Origin: CATQHP01 sp965205595
GTDB lineage: Bacteria > Acidobacteriota > Terriglobia > Bryobacterales > UBA6623
Assembly (NCBI GenBank): GCA_965205595.1
Contig: CBDBHI010000090.1
Location: forward strand, 248,001 to 312,000
Direction: 5' to 3'
DNA length: 64,000 nt
In this document: positions 18,280 through 27,075 of the stretch, in pieces
Layout of the letters: each line of letters starts with the position of its first letter
Numbering within the stretch: position 1 is the stretch's first letter
Position numbers and translations under genes: made by a program
Notes under the pieces: generated by a model
Databases searched by the model: none
Told to the model about the DNA's origin: nothing
The model's input: only the letters and a program-made list of their open reading frames with translations

Positions 18280-18518
18280 TGTTCCGCTAACAGGTGTTGT
18301 CTACGCTCGGATACGGGCATGTACACGAGCGAATACAAACAGAGTAACCCATCGATCGGCGGCTTTCAGCGCACGCCAGTGGCTAAACAGCTAACCATCA
18401 ACAACTTAGTGCGCCGACACTAGACGGCAATTGTTGCCGGTCAACGATTGGATCATGAATTGCTCTTGGGTTATTCGCGATCCAGCCTGGGCGCGACGTA
18501 CGAGAGGAATTGAATGAC

Positions 18519-19007
18519 ATGACAAACGACATCGACATTTTGAAGATCGACAACGAAACCGGACGGAAAATTATGGTGGAGATCGGGAACACAGGAATTG
18601 CGCTGGTGGACAAGGAAAGGCCACCGGAACGCCAAAGTCAATCAGCGTTCGCTCTCAAGAATTGCAAATTTACCAAAGATCCAACTCTTACGCTTCAGTC
18701 CACACAACCCTTTATTCTGATCAACTTTCTAAAAAGAACGAGGTGGACGGATCTGCAACCATTAGGGCAAGCTCGAGGTGACGGTCCGCCGTTAGAGCTG
18801 CCATTTGAGGCGACGACCGGCACGAACGCGGGCGGCAAGATCCTCTCCGCGAAGACGTCGCCGGGGGTACACATGATGGTGCTCTCCGTGAAGGGGAAGC
18901 GAGGTGCCTACCAATTTGCCGTCGAGAGCCGCAGCGGAGTCCGGCCGTTGTCCGACGAAGGAGCCCCGCTATTGCGCCATGACCCCGATGTCGATATTGA
19001 GTGCTGA
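18519..19007 (+). CDS. Hypothetical protein
   Basis: 162 residues, family unrecognised. No signal peptide or membrane segment, so cytoplasmic if expressed. Acidic overall, with short beta-type segments (KIMVEIGNTGIALVDKE, GVHMMVLSVKGKRGAYQFAVE) that suggest a small beta-sandwich. I chose the ATG at 18519, since the upstream TTG of the open frame sits too close to the AGAGG at about 18500. It lies between a divergent sigma-54 activator and a convergent kinase gene and so is probably transcribed alone. Confidence 0.5.
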   Translation: MTNDIDILKIDNETGRKIMVEIGNTGIALVDKERPPERQSQSAFALKNCKFTKDPTLTLQSTQPFILINFLKRTRWTDLQPLGQARGDGPPLELPFEATTGTNAGGKILSAKTSPGVHMMVLSVKGKRGAYQFAVESRSGVRPLSDEGAPLLRHDPDVDIEC

Positions 19008-19044
19008 GCGTTCTTGCTCGACGAACTCAGTTGATAGCAATCGG

Positions 19045-21174
19045 TTAGCGTTGAGCGGCGGCACTGGTTACCGCCCGGAGGTCCGGGTGCCGGTCAGCTA
19101 ACTGCAGCGAGTAGCCAGACCTTAGGGCTGCTTTGTAGCTGTCGATGGCTTCTTCTCGCCTGCCGGAAAATTCGTGAACGAGAGCTGCCTCGAAGAGCAC
19201 ATCAGCGTCGTTCGGAGCTAGCTGCAGAGCCTGCGAGAGCTCTGCCTGGGCATCTTTGTCGCGCCCAAGGCAGGCCAGCCAATTGGCCAACTTTGCGCGG
19301 CCGTAGGCGTCGTTGGGCCTCTGCGCGAGTTGTCGATTTAACAGCTCGATAGCCCGGTTATAGGCATCGGCGGCTTCGTCGGAGGACTGGCCTTTCCTGC
19401 GCAATCCGTCCCCAAGGTTGCCCCAGTATTTCTCGCTGTTCGGGTTGATCTCTAGAGCGCTCTGAAATGCCGTTGCCGATTCGGAATAGCGCTCTTGGTA
19501 AAAGCGGACCGTCCCGAGATTTGAGTACGCCCCGGCACGCGGAGATATTGAGATCGATTTTTCGAGACTTTCCGCGGCGGCGTTAAAACGCCCCTGCGTT
19601 AACAGCGCGAGGCCCAGATTGCTATATGCCAGCGCGTTGTCTGGCATGAGACGGATCAGGTTACGATATTGCTGCTCGGCATCATCAAAGCGACTCTGCT
19701 TAAAGTAGAAGTTTCCAAGCGTTTTGTATCCCGTCCAGTCACCTGGGGCCAACTCGATTGCCTTCTTGTATTGCTCCTCGGCTTCCGCTGTTCTTCCTTG
19801 ATCGGCGAAGGACCTCGCAAGCCCTCTCGTGGCGTCGGCGTTGGACTCGTCGATCTTCAAAGCGGCTTGAAAATCGGAAATAGCCTGCGTTGTCTGGCCG
19901 CTCGCGTTGTTGACTAAGCCACGCATCGACAATGCCTGCGCGGAGCCCTCGTCTAGTTCCAGCGCTCGATCGGCAGCCGCTCGCGCGCCTTCAAGCCACT
20001 TGCGATCGTCATTTAGGATGAACTTGCGGTAATACGCCTCGGCCAATCCGGCCTCGACGACAGCGTTCCCGGCGGACTCGCTCTTGGCATCTTCGAACAA
20101 CGTAATCGCCTGGTCGAGGTTCGATGACTCCTCATAGCGCTGAAGATAATACTGCCCTTGCGTGTACAAAGCTTCAGCGGTCGGAGACAACGGGGTAGGC
20201 GCGGATCTTGCGTCGCTGCCATCGCCGCCCAAGTAAATCCAAGTGCCCCCGAGTAGGACCAGCGCGGCGGCGGCGATCACACCGCTCCACTTCACTATTC
20301 CTGTTTGGCGGCCGGATTTTTCAACCGAGCTAGCCCGCACCACTCGCGACCTAGTAATCGACGACTCATGGGCGAGTTCACCTCCGAGCTCAGCGAGCAT
20401 GTCTGAGGCAGCTTGATAGCGATTGGCCTTGTCCTTCGCAAGCGCGCGGTTGACTACCCCTGCTAGCTCCTCTGAAACGCCGGGTCGTAGCTCGGTTATC
20501 GGCGGTGGATCTTCGTTGATGATCGTATAGAGCGTCGCAAGGTGATGGGCGGATTCGAAAGGTAGCTGTCCGGCCAGAGCCTCGTAGAGCACAACGCCCA
20601 GCGACCAAATATCGGTCCTGGCGTCCGTAAGGTCGCCCTGAGCCTGTTCAGGCGACATGTAGGGCGCTGTTCCCATCGCCGCGCCGGTTGCGGTAAGACG
20701 GCTCTGACCGGCTCGCTGGGCGAGACCGAAGTCGAGTAAGATAGCGCGGCCTTTGCCGTTGACGATGATGTTCGAACTCTTAATGTCGCGGTGAACGATA
20801 CCGTGTTCGTGGGCTTCTTCAAGTCCGGCCGCCACCTGGCGAGCTATGTTGACTGCCTGTTCGATCGGTAGTGGGCCATCCTCGATTAACTCCCCGAGCG
20901 TCCTTCCTTCGAGGTAGGCCATGACGAAGAAAATGCGACCCTGAAACTCGTCGACTTCGTAGATCGGGCAGATGTTCGGATGCTGTAGCGAAGCCGCGGC
21001 CTGGGCTTCGCGTATAAAGCGCTTTTTGTCGTCGTCCCTCGAAAACCCGCCGGTAATAAATTTGAGCGCAACGTCACGCTTAAGCTTTTCGTCCTGCGCC
21101 TTGAAGACAGACCCCATACCGCCCTCGCCGAGTTTGGCGAGTATTCGGTAATGAGATATGGTGCGGCCGACCAT
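19045..21174 (-). CDS. Ser/Thr protein kinase with periplasmic TPR domain
   Basis: 709 residues. N-terminal PknB-type kinase domain: glycine loop LGEGGMGSVFKA (15-26), VALKF lysine, catalytic HRDIKSSNIIV, magnesium-binding DFGLAQ, and activation segment GTAPYMSPEQA. A single transmembrane segment (about 297-317, GVIAAAALVLLGGTWIYLGG) follows. The rest, about 370 residues, is a series of TPR motifs (A-x-YSNLGLAL, Y-NRAIELL, etc.). The architecture, cytoplasmic kinase plus extracytoplasmic TPR, is common in Acidobacteriota and Planctomycetota. Its substrates are unknown. It diverges from the small membrane protein at 21479, with a perfect 28-bp palindrome in between. Confidence 0.93.
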   Translation of the reverse strand: MVGRTISHYRILAKLGEGGMGSVFKAQDEKLKRDVALKFITGGFSRDDDKKRFIREAQAAASLQHPNICPIYEVDEFQGRIFFVMAYLEGRTLGELIEDGPLPIEQAVNIARQVAAGLEEAHEHGIVHRDIKSSNIIVNGKGRAILLDFGLAQRAGQSRLTATGAAMGTAPYMSPEQAQGDLTDARTDIWSLGVVLYEALAGQLPFESAHHLATLYTIINEDPPPITELRPGVSEELAGVVNRALAKDKANRYQAASDMLAELGGELAHESSITRSRVVRASSVEKSGRQTGIVKWSGVIAAAALVLLGGTWIYLGGDGSDARSAPTPLSPTAEALYTQGQYYLQRYEESSNLDQAITLFEDAKSESAGNAVVEAGLAEAYYRKFILNDDRKWLEGARAAADRALELDEGSAQALSMRGLVNNASGQTTQAISDFQAALKIDESNADATRGLARSFADQGRTAEAEEQYKKAIELAPGDWTGYKTLGNFYFKQSRFDDAEQQYRNLIRLMPDNALAYSNLGLALLTQGRFNAAAESLEKSISISPRAGAYSNLGTVRFYQERYSESATAFQSALEINPNSEKYWGNLGDGLRRKGQSSDEAADAYNRAIELLNRQLAQRPNDAYGRAKLANWLACLGRDKDAQAELSQALQLAPNDADVLFEAALVHEFSGRREEAIDSYKAALRSGYSLQLADRHPDLRAVTSAAAQR

Positions 21175-21478
21175 TACAGTACTTCAGTCAATGATCGCTT
21201 GGCTCAATCATAGCCAAGTCTGCCCGAGGCTGACAGCAGTTCACTTTAACAGCAGTCCTGCATTTTCCGCGCAAGATCTCGCGTTTGAGCCGCGCGCGGC
21301 TCAAACGCAGCTCACGCCGGATATGCCCGGAACTTGCGTACATAACTGCTTTACGGACGGATTTGGAGCCCGGGCGAATGCGGAGAGCTACATTGTTTTT
21401 CTTGGCGTTCACGCCTATACTCGGACCGAAAGTTACATCTTGTTGGTGGGCGTTTGAGAACTTGGAGGAGCTAAATTG
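21175..21478. other. Divergent intergenic region
   Basis: 304 bp between the kinase (minus) and the small membrane protein (plus). No gene is seen. It holds the palindrome at 21281-21308 and, at its right end, GGAGGAGC about 10 bases before the ATG at 21479, a good ribosome-binding site. Promoters for both genes are expected here, but I could not identify -35/-10 boxes with confidence. Confidence 0.5.
21281..21308. repeat. Perfect 28-bp palindrome
   Basis: GCGTTTGAGCCGCG is followed directly by its exact reverse complement, with no loop. It lies in the intergenic region between divergent genes (kinase start 21174, membrane protein start 21479). It could be an operator for a dimeric regulator or a cruciform. 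No second copy was seen in the window. Confidence 0.75.
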
Positions 21479-21898
21479 ATGGGTGCGAAAAAGGTGGTGC
21501 TGGCGACGATAGCTGGTGGCGTTGCTCTGTTTGCAAGACGACGAGCGGTCACTGGATTTCTGCTGTACGGCGTTTTGCTCCGCGAATTGATGGCGGCGAA
21601 TACGGCTGCGGGGACGATGAAAGAAATGCCGGATTTTCCGCCGCTGATTTTTAGCAATCTTGTGATAGCAGCGTTCCTGACCCTCATTTTGAGTAAATGG
21701 GACGGTGCCCGGAATCTCGTCGGCGGCGTAAAAGCAGGCATTCCCATGGGCCTACTGTTGGGGCTGGGCATTGGCTTGGCTCTATTCGCGACGACCAACA
21801 TGATGACGGCTGTCGCTGTGTTGATCGACACCGGGGCCACGGCAATTCGATTTGCGGCTGCGGGTGGGGCGATCGGCGCCGTCCTGGGCCGGCAGTAG
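21479..21898 (+). CDS. Small uncharacterised integral membrane protein
   Basis: 139 residues with about four hydrophobic segments (roughly 5-18, 55-75, 90-108, 112-135). It resembles a family of short bacterial membrane proteins with VLLRELMAANT near residues 34-44 and GLKAG/GVKAG and ATTNMMT in the middle. No function is known to me. The usual N-terminal hydrophobic segment is partly replaced by ARRRAVTG, which weakens the first helix. I chose ATG 21479 because of the GGAGG upstream. The open frame begins one codon earlier at TTG. It is convergent with the DinB-like gene. Confidence 0.65.
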   Translation: MGAKKVVLATIAGGVALFARRRAVTGFLLYGVLLRELMAANTAAGTMKEMPDFPPLIFSNLVIAAFLTLILSKWDGARNLVGGVKAGIPMGLLLGLGIGLALFATTNMMTAVAVLIDTGATAIRFAAAGGAIGAVLGRQ

Positions 21899-21935
21899 CT
21901 CGATTGATTCCTTGAATGTGTTTTCGACCGGCTAT

Positions 21936-22445
21936 TCAATCAAAGCGATAAAGGTCCGCCGTACCGAGTTTCAAACCCAGCAGCTTTAGTGCGATGAATA
22001 ATTCGTGTTTGTGATTGACGACGTGCTCAAGATTGACAACGACCCGGGAGAGAACAGTCTCATGTTCGGCCCGAAATGGCGACGGAAGCGTGACTGCGAG
22101 ATCCTCGTCCTGTAGTGACTCGAAGGCTTGAGCGATTGCGATTCGGTACAGCCCGAATCGGGTAAGGACTTCACTTTGATCATCCTGCCTAAGCTCAAGT
22201 AGGCTCGCGAAACGAGTCTGGTCCACGTTGTAGAGCGTGCCGCAAAGACCATCGAGTGACTCCGTCAAATGCACAAGCAACTCACCGACGGTCCTCTTGT
22301 CAGGAAACGTTTCAATCGGCAGCGGCGGCACTTTCGCCCGCCATCCCTCGGGGATAGCTTCTGTTAGGTGGATAAGACGGTCGAGCTGGTCGTCCACCCA
22401 CTTGGCGAGCGAGCAGACTAGCGGGTTCTCCGGAGCTACGCTCAT
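21936..22445 (-). CDS. DinB-like family protein
   Basis: About 169 residues from the chosen ATG. It looks like a DinB-superfamily four-helix bundle: ELLVHLTESLDGL carries one metal-ligand His and VVNHKHELFIALKLLGL the C-terminal His pair. Many members are small thiol- or metal-dependent enzymes of unknown substrate. The start at 22445 overlaps the stop of the upstream haem/DUF1549 gene as ATGA, so the two are probably translationally coupled. The open frame upstream extends into the other gene and was not used. Confidence 0.68.
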   Translation of the reverse strand: MSVAPENPLVCSLAKWVDDQLDRLIHLTEAIPEGWRAKVPPLPIETFPDKRTVGELLVHLTESLDGLCGTLYNVDQTRFASLLELRQDDQSEVLTRFGLYRIAIAQAFESLQDEDLAVTLPSPFRAEHETVLSRVVVNLEHVVNHKHELFIALKLLGLKLGTADLYRFD

Positions 22446-25015
22446 TCGCGGGTGATGAACTCGTCTAGGTTGAGGACGACTCGAGCTAGGCCGGTCCATG
22501 CCGCGGCGTCGGTGCGATCAACGCCTGCTAGGTCCGCGGGGAACCAGTGGTCGCTGCTGCCGGGCGATTCATCGAGCAGTTTTTTTTGGGCGCCGAAATA
22601 GCTCTGGAGGCGGTTGAACTCGCTGTCAGACGGTGGTCGCGAGAGCGCGAGTTCGAAGGTTCGGTTAAGACGCCGTTCGAAATCCGCATCCGGGGTGGAC
22701 AGCAACACCTTTGCCGCCAAACCCTGCGCAGCCTCGAAGAACACCGGGTCGTTGAGCAGATTGAGGGCCTGCAGCGGCGTGTTTGAGCGCTCGCGGCTAC
22801 ACTCGGTTGCGGTCCGCTCCGTACCGTCAAATGTCATAAGGAATGGATACGGAACAGAGCGCTGAAAATGGATGTAGAGACCGCGGCGATACTGCTCGGG
22901 ACCCTGCGTTTCGTCCCACTTGACGCCGCCGCCGTAGCTGAGTTCCACTACCCCATCGGGCAATGGCGGTCGAATGCTCGGGCCGCCAATCTTCGTGTTC
23001 AACAGCCCTGACGCGAGCAGCGCGCTGTCTCGAATCGCCTCCGCTGAAAGCCGCAAGCGCCGCTGTCGCGAAAGCAGTCGGTTATTCGGATCAGTGGTCT
23101 CTATGTCGGGTCTGCTGTCGGAAGCTTGGCGGTATGTAGCAGACGTCACGATGCGGCGGTGGAGATGCTTGAGGCTCCAACCCGACTCAACGAAATCTGA
23201 CGCCAACCAATCGAGTAGATCGGGGTGCGACGGTGCTTCGCCTTGAGTGCCAAAGTCGTCAGAGGTGGCGACGAGCCCAGTCCCGAAAAACTCTTGCCAG
23301 GCTCGATTCACAATCACTCGAGCCGTAAGAGGATTTTTCGTCGAAGTCAACCACTGGGCCAGGTCGAGACGATTTGGGTTCGTAGCCCGCAGCGGAGGTA
23401 AGAAGTCAGGGGTTGCGGGGGAGACTTCGATGCCTTTGCGATCCCACTGGCCGCGGACGTGCAGGTGGTGTTTGCGGCTTGCGCCCTCCTCGACAACTCG
23501 CGCCATCGTGAGCTGCGGATAGGCTTGTTCGAGGCTGGCAAGTTTCTCACGAAGCTCCGCAAATCCAAGAACCTTGTATTCTTCCCTGCTGAGAACTTGG
23601 CTGTAGAAGCGCAAAAAGTAGTCGTTAACCACGTCTGCCTGGCGTTCGGTTCGCTGCTGGGCGGCGACTTGGATGAAGCGATCTCCACCGTCGGACATTT
23701 TGGCGAGCGTGTCCCAATTGACGTCCCACGCGGTATCGTGGCCCGGATTTGCTCCGTGCCATTGGACCTTGGGTTCCCAGGCCGCCTGTAGGTTATGGAC
23801 ATCGTACTCGCAGAGCAGCTCTTCGCGGCGCTCTCGGTATTCGTTGTGGGTTTTCAGGTAGGCGCCCATTTCACCTGACATCGGAGCCGGCGCCCACTCG
23901 TCTTCGATTGTGTTGAGGAAAGCCAGCAAGCGGTAGTAGTCGACCTGTTTGATTGGGTCGAATTTGTGGTCGTGGCACTGTGCACAACCCGTCGTTATCC
24001 CCAGCCAGACCGTTGAGATCGTGTTCGCGCGGTCGACCATCTCTTCAAAACGAAACTGCTCATAGCTGACACCACCCTCGCGGTTCTTCAGTGAATTTCT
24101 ATAGAAACCGGTGGCGGCCATCTGGTTCGGTGTGGCGTCAGGAAGCAGGTCGCCGGCGATTTGCTCGTTCGTGAATTGGTCGAACGGCATGTCGGCGTTG
24201 AGTGCGTCGATAACCCACTCGCGGTAGCGCCAGGCGTAGCGTCGATTGAGGTCTTTCTCGTATCCATCTGAGTCTGCATAGCGGACCTGGTCGAGCCAGT
24301 GGCCGGCCCACTTTTCGCCGTAGTGCGCGGAGCGGAGCAGTTCCTCGACGCGGCTTTCGTACGTCGTATCAGCCGCCGCGGCCGTAACGCCGTCGGGGGT
24401 CCGCGGCAGACCAACAAGGTCAAGATTGACGCGGCGAGTTAGTGTCGATTCATCCGCTTCAGGCGCGGGCTCCAGTCCATCAGATTCCAGCCGAGCTAGA
24501 ACGAATTGGTCGATCGGATTTCTTGTCCAACTGCTGTCTTTTACGGGCGGTGGCGTGGGCTTACGTATCGGCCTGAACGCCCAGTGTTGTTTCGCGCTCT
24601 CGCCCTCGGTAACTTGTGAGTCTTCAGGCCATATGGCGCCTTGGTCGATCCAGGCTCGGAGTGTATCGATGTGGCGCTGATCAAGCTTGCGACCAGGCGG
24701 CATCGTGGTCGGCACGTTGTCGCCGGTGAGCATGCGAATCAGCAGGCTCTTGGCACTATCACCTGGCTGGATTGCGGGGCCCGAATGCCCGCCCTTAAAA
24801 GCCTCGCGCTTGCGGTCTAACCGCAGGCCGTTTGTTTGTAGGTTATCGCCGTGGCAGCCGTAGCAGTTTTCTTTAAGGATCTGGCCGGCTTGCTCGTAAG
24901 TGACTGGTTGAGCACTGAGCTGAGCGGCTAAGAACCCACTGACTACGATCGCTGCTATGTGGATAGAACCGCACCTACCGCGAATTGCCCCGAATTTCAA
25001 AAAGTCAGAAAACAA
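22442..25015 (-). CDS. DUF1549/DUF1553 protein with N-terminal cytochrome domain
   Basis: 857 residues with a signal peptide (hydrophobic HIAAIVVSGFLAAQLSAQ). One haem-binding site is visible: CYGCH (about residue 51), in an N-terminal planctomycete-type cytochrome C domain with GDNLQTNGLRLDRKREAFKGG. The DUF1549 segment has DQFVLARLESDGLEPAPEADE and HWLDQVRYADSDGYEKD. The DUF1553 segment contains VNRAWQEFFGTGLV and TLWLGITTGCAQCHDHKFDPI-like sequence with a second CAQCH. Such proteins are abundant in Planctomycetota and some Acidobacteriota, with proposed roles in polysaccharide or redox metabolism not established. It follows the cytochrome-HhH gene with an 11-bp overlap and precedes the DinB-like gene by ATGA. 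Confidence 0.9.
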   Translation of the reverse strand: MFSDFLKFGAIRGRCGSIHIAAIVVSGFLAAQLSAQPVTYEQAGQILKENCYGCHGDNLQTNGLRLDRKREAFKGGHSGPAIQPGDSAKSLLIRMLTGDNVPTTMPPGRKLDQRHIDTLRAWIDQGAIWPEDSQVTEGESAKQHWAFRPIRKPTPPPVKDSSWTRNPIDQFVLARLESDGLEPAPEADESTLTRRVNLDLVGLPRTPDGVTAAAADTTYESRVEELLRSAHYGEKWAGHWLDQVRYADSDGYEKDLNRRYAWRYREWVIDALNADMPFDQFTNEQIAGDLLPDATPNQMAATGFYRNSLKNREGGVSYEQFRFEEMVDRANTISTVWLGITTGCAQCHDHKFDPIKQVDYYRLLAFLNTIEDEWAPAPMSGEMGAYLKTHNEYRERREELLCEYDVHNLQAAWEPKVQWHGANPGHDTAWDVNWDTLAKMSDGGDRFIQVAAQQRTERQADVVNDYFLRFYSQVLSREEYKVLGFAELREKLASLEQAYPQLTMARVVEEGASRKHHLHVRGQWDRKGIEVSPATPDFLPPLRATNPNRLDLAQWLTSTKNPLTARVIVNRAWQEFFGTGLVATSDDFGTQGEAPSHPDLLDWLASDFVESGWSLKHLHRRIVTSATYRQASDSRPDIETTDPNNRLLSRQRRLRLSAEAIRDSALLASGLLNTKIGGPSIRPPLPDGVVELSYGGGVKWDETQGPEQYRRGLYIHFQRSVPYPFLMTFDGTERTATECSRERSNTPLQALNLLNDPVFFEAAQGLAAKVLLSTPDADFERRLNRTFELALSRPPSDSEFNRLQSYFGAQKKLLDESPGSSDHWFPADLAGVDRTDAAAWTGLARVVLNLDEFITRE

Positions 25016-25466
25016 GGACTTCCCTCTTCGCCTCGATTTTGGCCGTGTCGATCCCGGGCACTTTTAGAATTTCGTCAATCGAGCGAAAATCGCCATTTTC
25101 CTTTCGATACCGAAGAATCGCCGAGGCTTCGGAGCGCTTGAGCGACAGGCGGCTTTCGAGCTGGATTGCGCGCGCTTTGTTTATGTTGACAGGCGGCAAC
25201 TCTTCGGCGGGGAAATTATCAGTTAGGTAATCAAGTACGACTTCGAGGTCGTCGTCGCTCGCCTTCAATCCCAGGCCGAGCATCTTGACGATCGTATTGG
25301 TCCAGCCGTTGCGATCTTGGCGTAGCGTGACGGCTTTCGAGATTTCGTGGCAATTCTTGCAGGTTCGTTCGGTCACGTCTCGGCCGGGGCCTTCAGGGAG
25401 TTGAGCCCGCCCGGAAACCGCAAGCGCGAACAGTATGATTACGATGCCTAATATTTTCGATGTCAT
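25005..25466 (-). CDS. Secreted haem-binding protein with helix-hairpin-helix domain
   Basis: 154 residues: a signal peptide (MTSKILGIVIILFALAVSGRAQ), a haem-binding CKNCH (about residue 36) in a small cytochrome-like domain, and a C-terminal ComEA-like helix-hairpin-helix domain (PVNINKARAIQLESRLSL... ILKVPGIDTAKIEAKR). The C-terminal domain resembles DNA-binding HhH modules, an unusual partner for haem. I chose the third Met of the open frame at 25466, since it starts a good signal peptide; the longer frame overlaps the upstream gene. It starts seven bp after the PQQ-propeller gene and overlaps the DUF1549 gene, so it is in one operon. Confidence 0.82.
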   Translation of the reverse strand: MTSKILGIVIILFALAVSGRAQLPEGPGRDVTERTCKNCHEISKAVTLRQDRNGWTNTIVKMLGLGLKASDDDLEVVLDYLTDNFPAEELPPVNINKARAIQLESRLSLKRSEASAILRYRKENGDFRSIDEILKVPGIDTAKIEAKREVLVF

Positions 25467-25473
25467 ATCTACG

Positions 25474-26988
25474 CTAGTGTTCGATGCCGATGCCGAACGA
25501 ATAAAGCGTGCTGTCAGCCACTGATAGATAGATGTGTGCTGGGCCGGCCGAAAGGGCGTATCCGCCGGCAGCCGACGTGATCGCCGAGCCACTGTTCCAC
25601 AGGGTCTTGCCGGTTTGGCCGTCTAGTGCGTGAAGTCTTGCCGGCGCTCGACCACCTGACACCGCGAACACAATACCGTTGACGACGATTGGTGGCAAGG
25701 GCGAATCGATTCGAGAGGACTTCCAGCCCATCTCGAGTGCCGGACTGCCTGCCTTGTCGACAATTTTCCAGGCGGTGATCGCCCCCCTGCCGCCTTCGGC
25801 GCTTGGAGCGACAATCCAGTGCGTCTCCGACGTGTCAAGCCAGGTTGCGACGGCACCGGGTGAAAATCCTCTGCCGGCAGACGGCTTTGTCGTTGCGGCC
25901 GCGGCACTGAGATTGGCGCCGTCTAGAAGCTGCAGCGAACCATCGGCCGCTATCGCCGCCAGGTAGTCTTTCTTGTTGTAATCGACTACAACCGGCGAAG
26001 TCCTAAAGCCGGTCGCGGCGCTCGACCCGAGCTGCTTGAGCGTCTTCGCTTCGAGCGCAACTAGGCTTCCCTTCTCCGTTGCGGCGTACACAACACCGTC
26101 GGGCCCAATCGCCGGACCGAGCAGTCCCGCGATCGATCCGCCGGTCGACTTCCATGTAGAAACTTTGTTAGTCGCCAGGTCAAGCGCCCAAATTCCGTCG
26201 GGGGCTCCGCCGCAGCCGTTCACAGTTGCAACGTAGGCTACGTTGTCAACGACGATCAGCCCCCGTGCGTTGGCGCCGGCCGGTACAAATCGCTTTGGGG
26301 CTTCGTGGTCATGGCCGTTTGACACGTAGAGTGAGTGCAACATGCCGTCTGGCGTCAAGGCGAATACGAGGCTCAAACCGCGCAGCGAGCGCCCGCCCGA
26401 AGGGCGCACCCGCGTGGCTTCAACGGTTGGTGCGGACCTAGCGGCCGGCCTGGATGTCGCGGGGATCAAGGTAACCGCGCCCGCGTTGGGTTTGCCTACT
26501 CCGCTCTTGCCGGGATTGCGGCGTCCACGGGCGGCAAAGCCACCGAACGCCGGAAGCGCGGCGATCGTGGGCCTTGTCAGACCCGCAGTCATTCCACCTG
26601 GACAGTCCGCCGTGCCTTGATCAGATGACACAGTGAAGGGACGCTCCCACTCCGGGCGTGTCAAATCGGTGTCCATCACGAAAACCTTGCCCGAGCTTCC
26701 AGCGACAAAACTGAGTGAGCGAAAGCCACGGTGACTAATCAGAAAGTCCAGCAAGACCGGAGCGCTCAACGCATTCCCGTGGCGCGGCGCGTTGTCGAGC
26801 TTCGTTTTCCAAAGCAACTGAAATTCCGGGGATTGAACACTAGCCGGCGAGATCTTCGTATCGGCACGTACCCATCCGGAGCGCTGGGCGTCAGCGCCGG
26901 CAGTTGTCCAATCATCAGCGGAGACCGCCGCGGCCAGGATAATCAAACACGCGATCGACTTGGCGATGACGGCTAGAGTACGTTTCAT
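25474..26988 (-). CDS. Secreted PQQ-type beta-propeller protein
   Basis: About 504 residues with a signal peptide (MKRTLAVIAKSIACLIILAAAVSADDW). Repeats characteristic of PQQ-dehydrogenase-type propellers are visible: GKVFVMDTDL, GTADCPGGMTAGLTRP, IWALDLATNKVSTW, VVYAATEKGSLVALEAKTL and ARLHALDGQTGKTLWNS. These blades bind quinones or act as structural propellers, and catalytic residues are not secure here. It is divergent from the related gene at 27076 and heads the minus-strand operon. The first in-frame Met (27024) lies 12 codons upstream of the chosen start; the second Met gives the cleaner signal peptide. Confidence 0.8.
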   Translation of the reverse strand: MKRTLAVIAKSIACLIILAAAVSADDWTTAGADAQRSGWVRADTKISPASVQSPEFQLLWKTKLDNAPRHGNALSAPVLLDFLISHRGFRSLSFVAGSSGKVFVMDTDLTRPEWERPFTVSSDQGTADCPGGMTAGLTRPTIAALPAFGGFAARGRRNPGKSGVGKPNAGAVTLIPATSRPAARSAPTVEATRVRPSGGRSLRGLSLVFALTPDGMLHSLYVSNGHDHEAPKRFVPAGANARGLIVVDNVAYVATVNGCGGAPDGIWALDLATNKVSTWKSTGGSIAGLLGPAIGPDGVVYAATEKGSLVALEAKTLKQLGSSAATGFRTSPVVVDYNKKDYLAAIAADGSLQLLDGANLSAAAATTKPSAGRGFSPGAVATWLDTSETHWIVAPSAEGGRGAITAWKIVDKAGSPALEMGWKSSRIDSPLPPIVVNGIVFAVSGGRAPARLHALDGQTGKTLWNSGSAITSAAGGYALSAGPAHIYLSVADSTLYSFGIGIEH

Positions 26989-27075
26989 GGTGATTCTTTC
27001 GGCGGAGTTCGGTACACCCGCCAAGTGTAAATATAGCGAATGTAATAGAATGGCTCAACGAGCCCGATTTTGATT

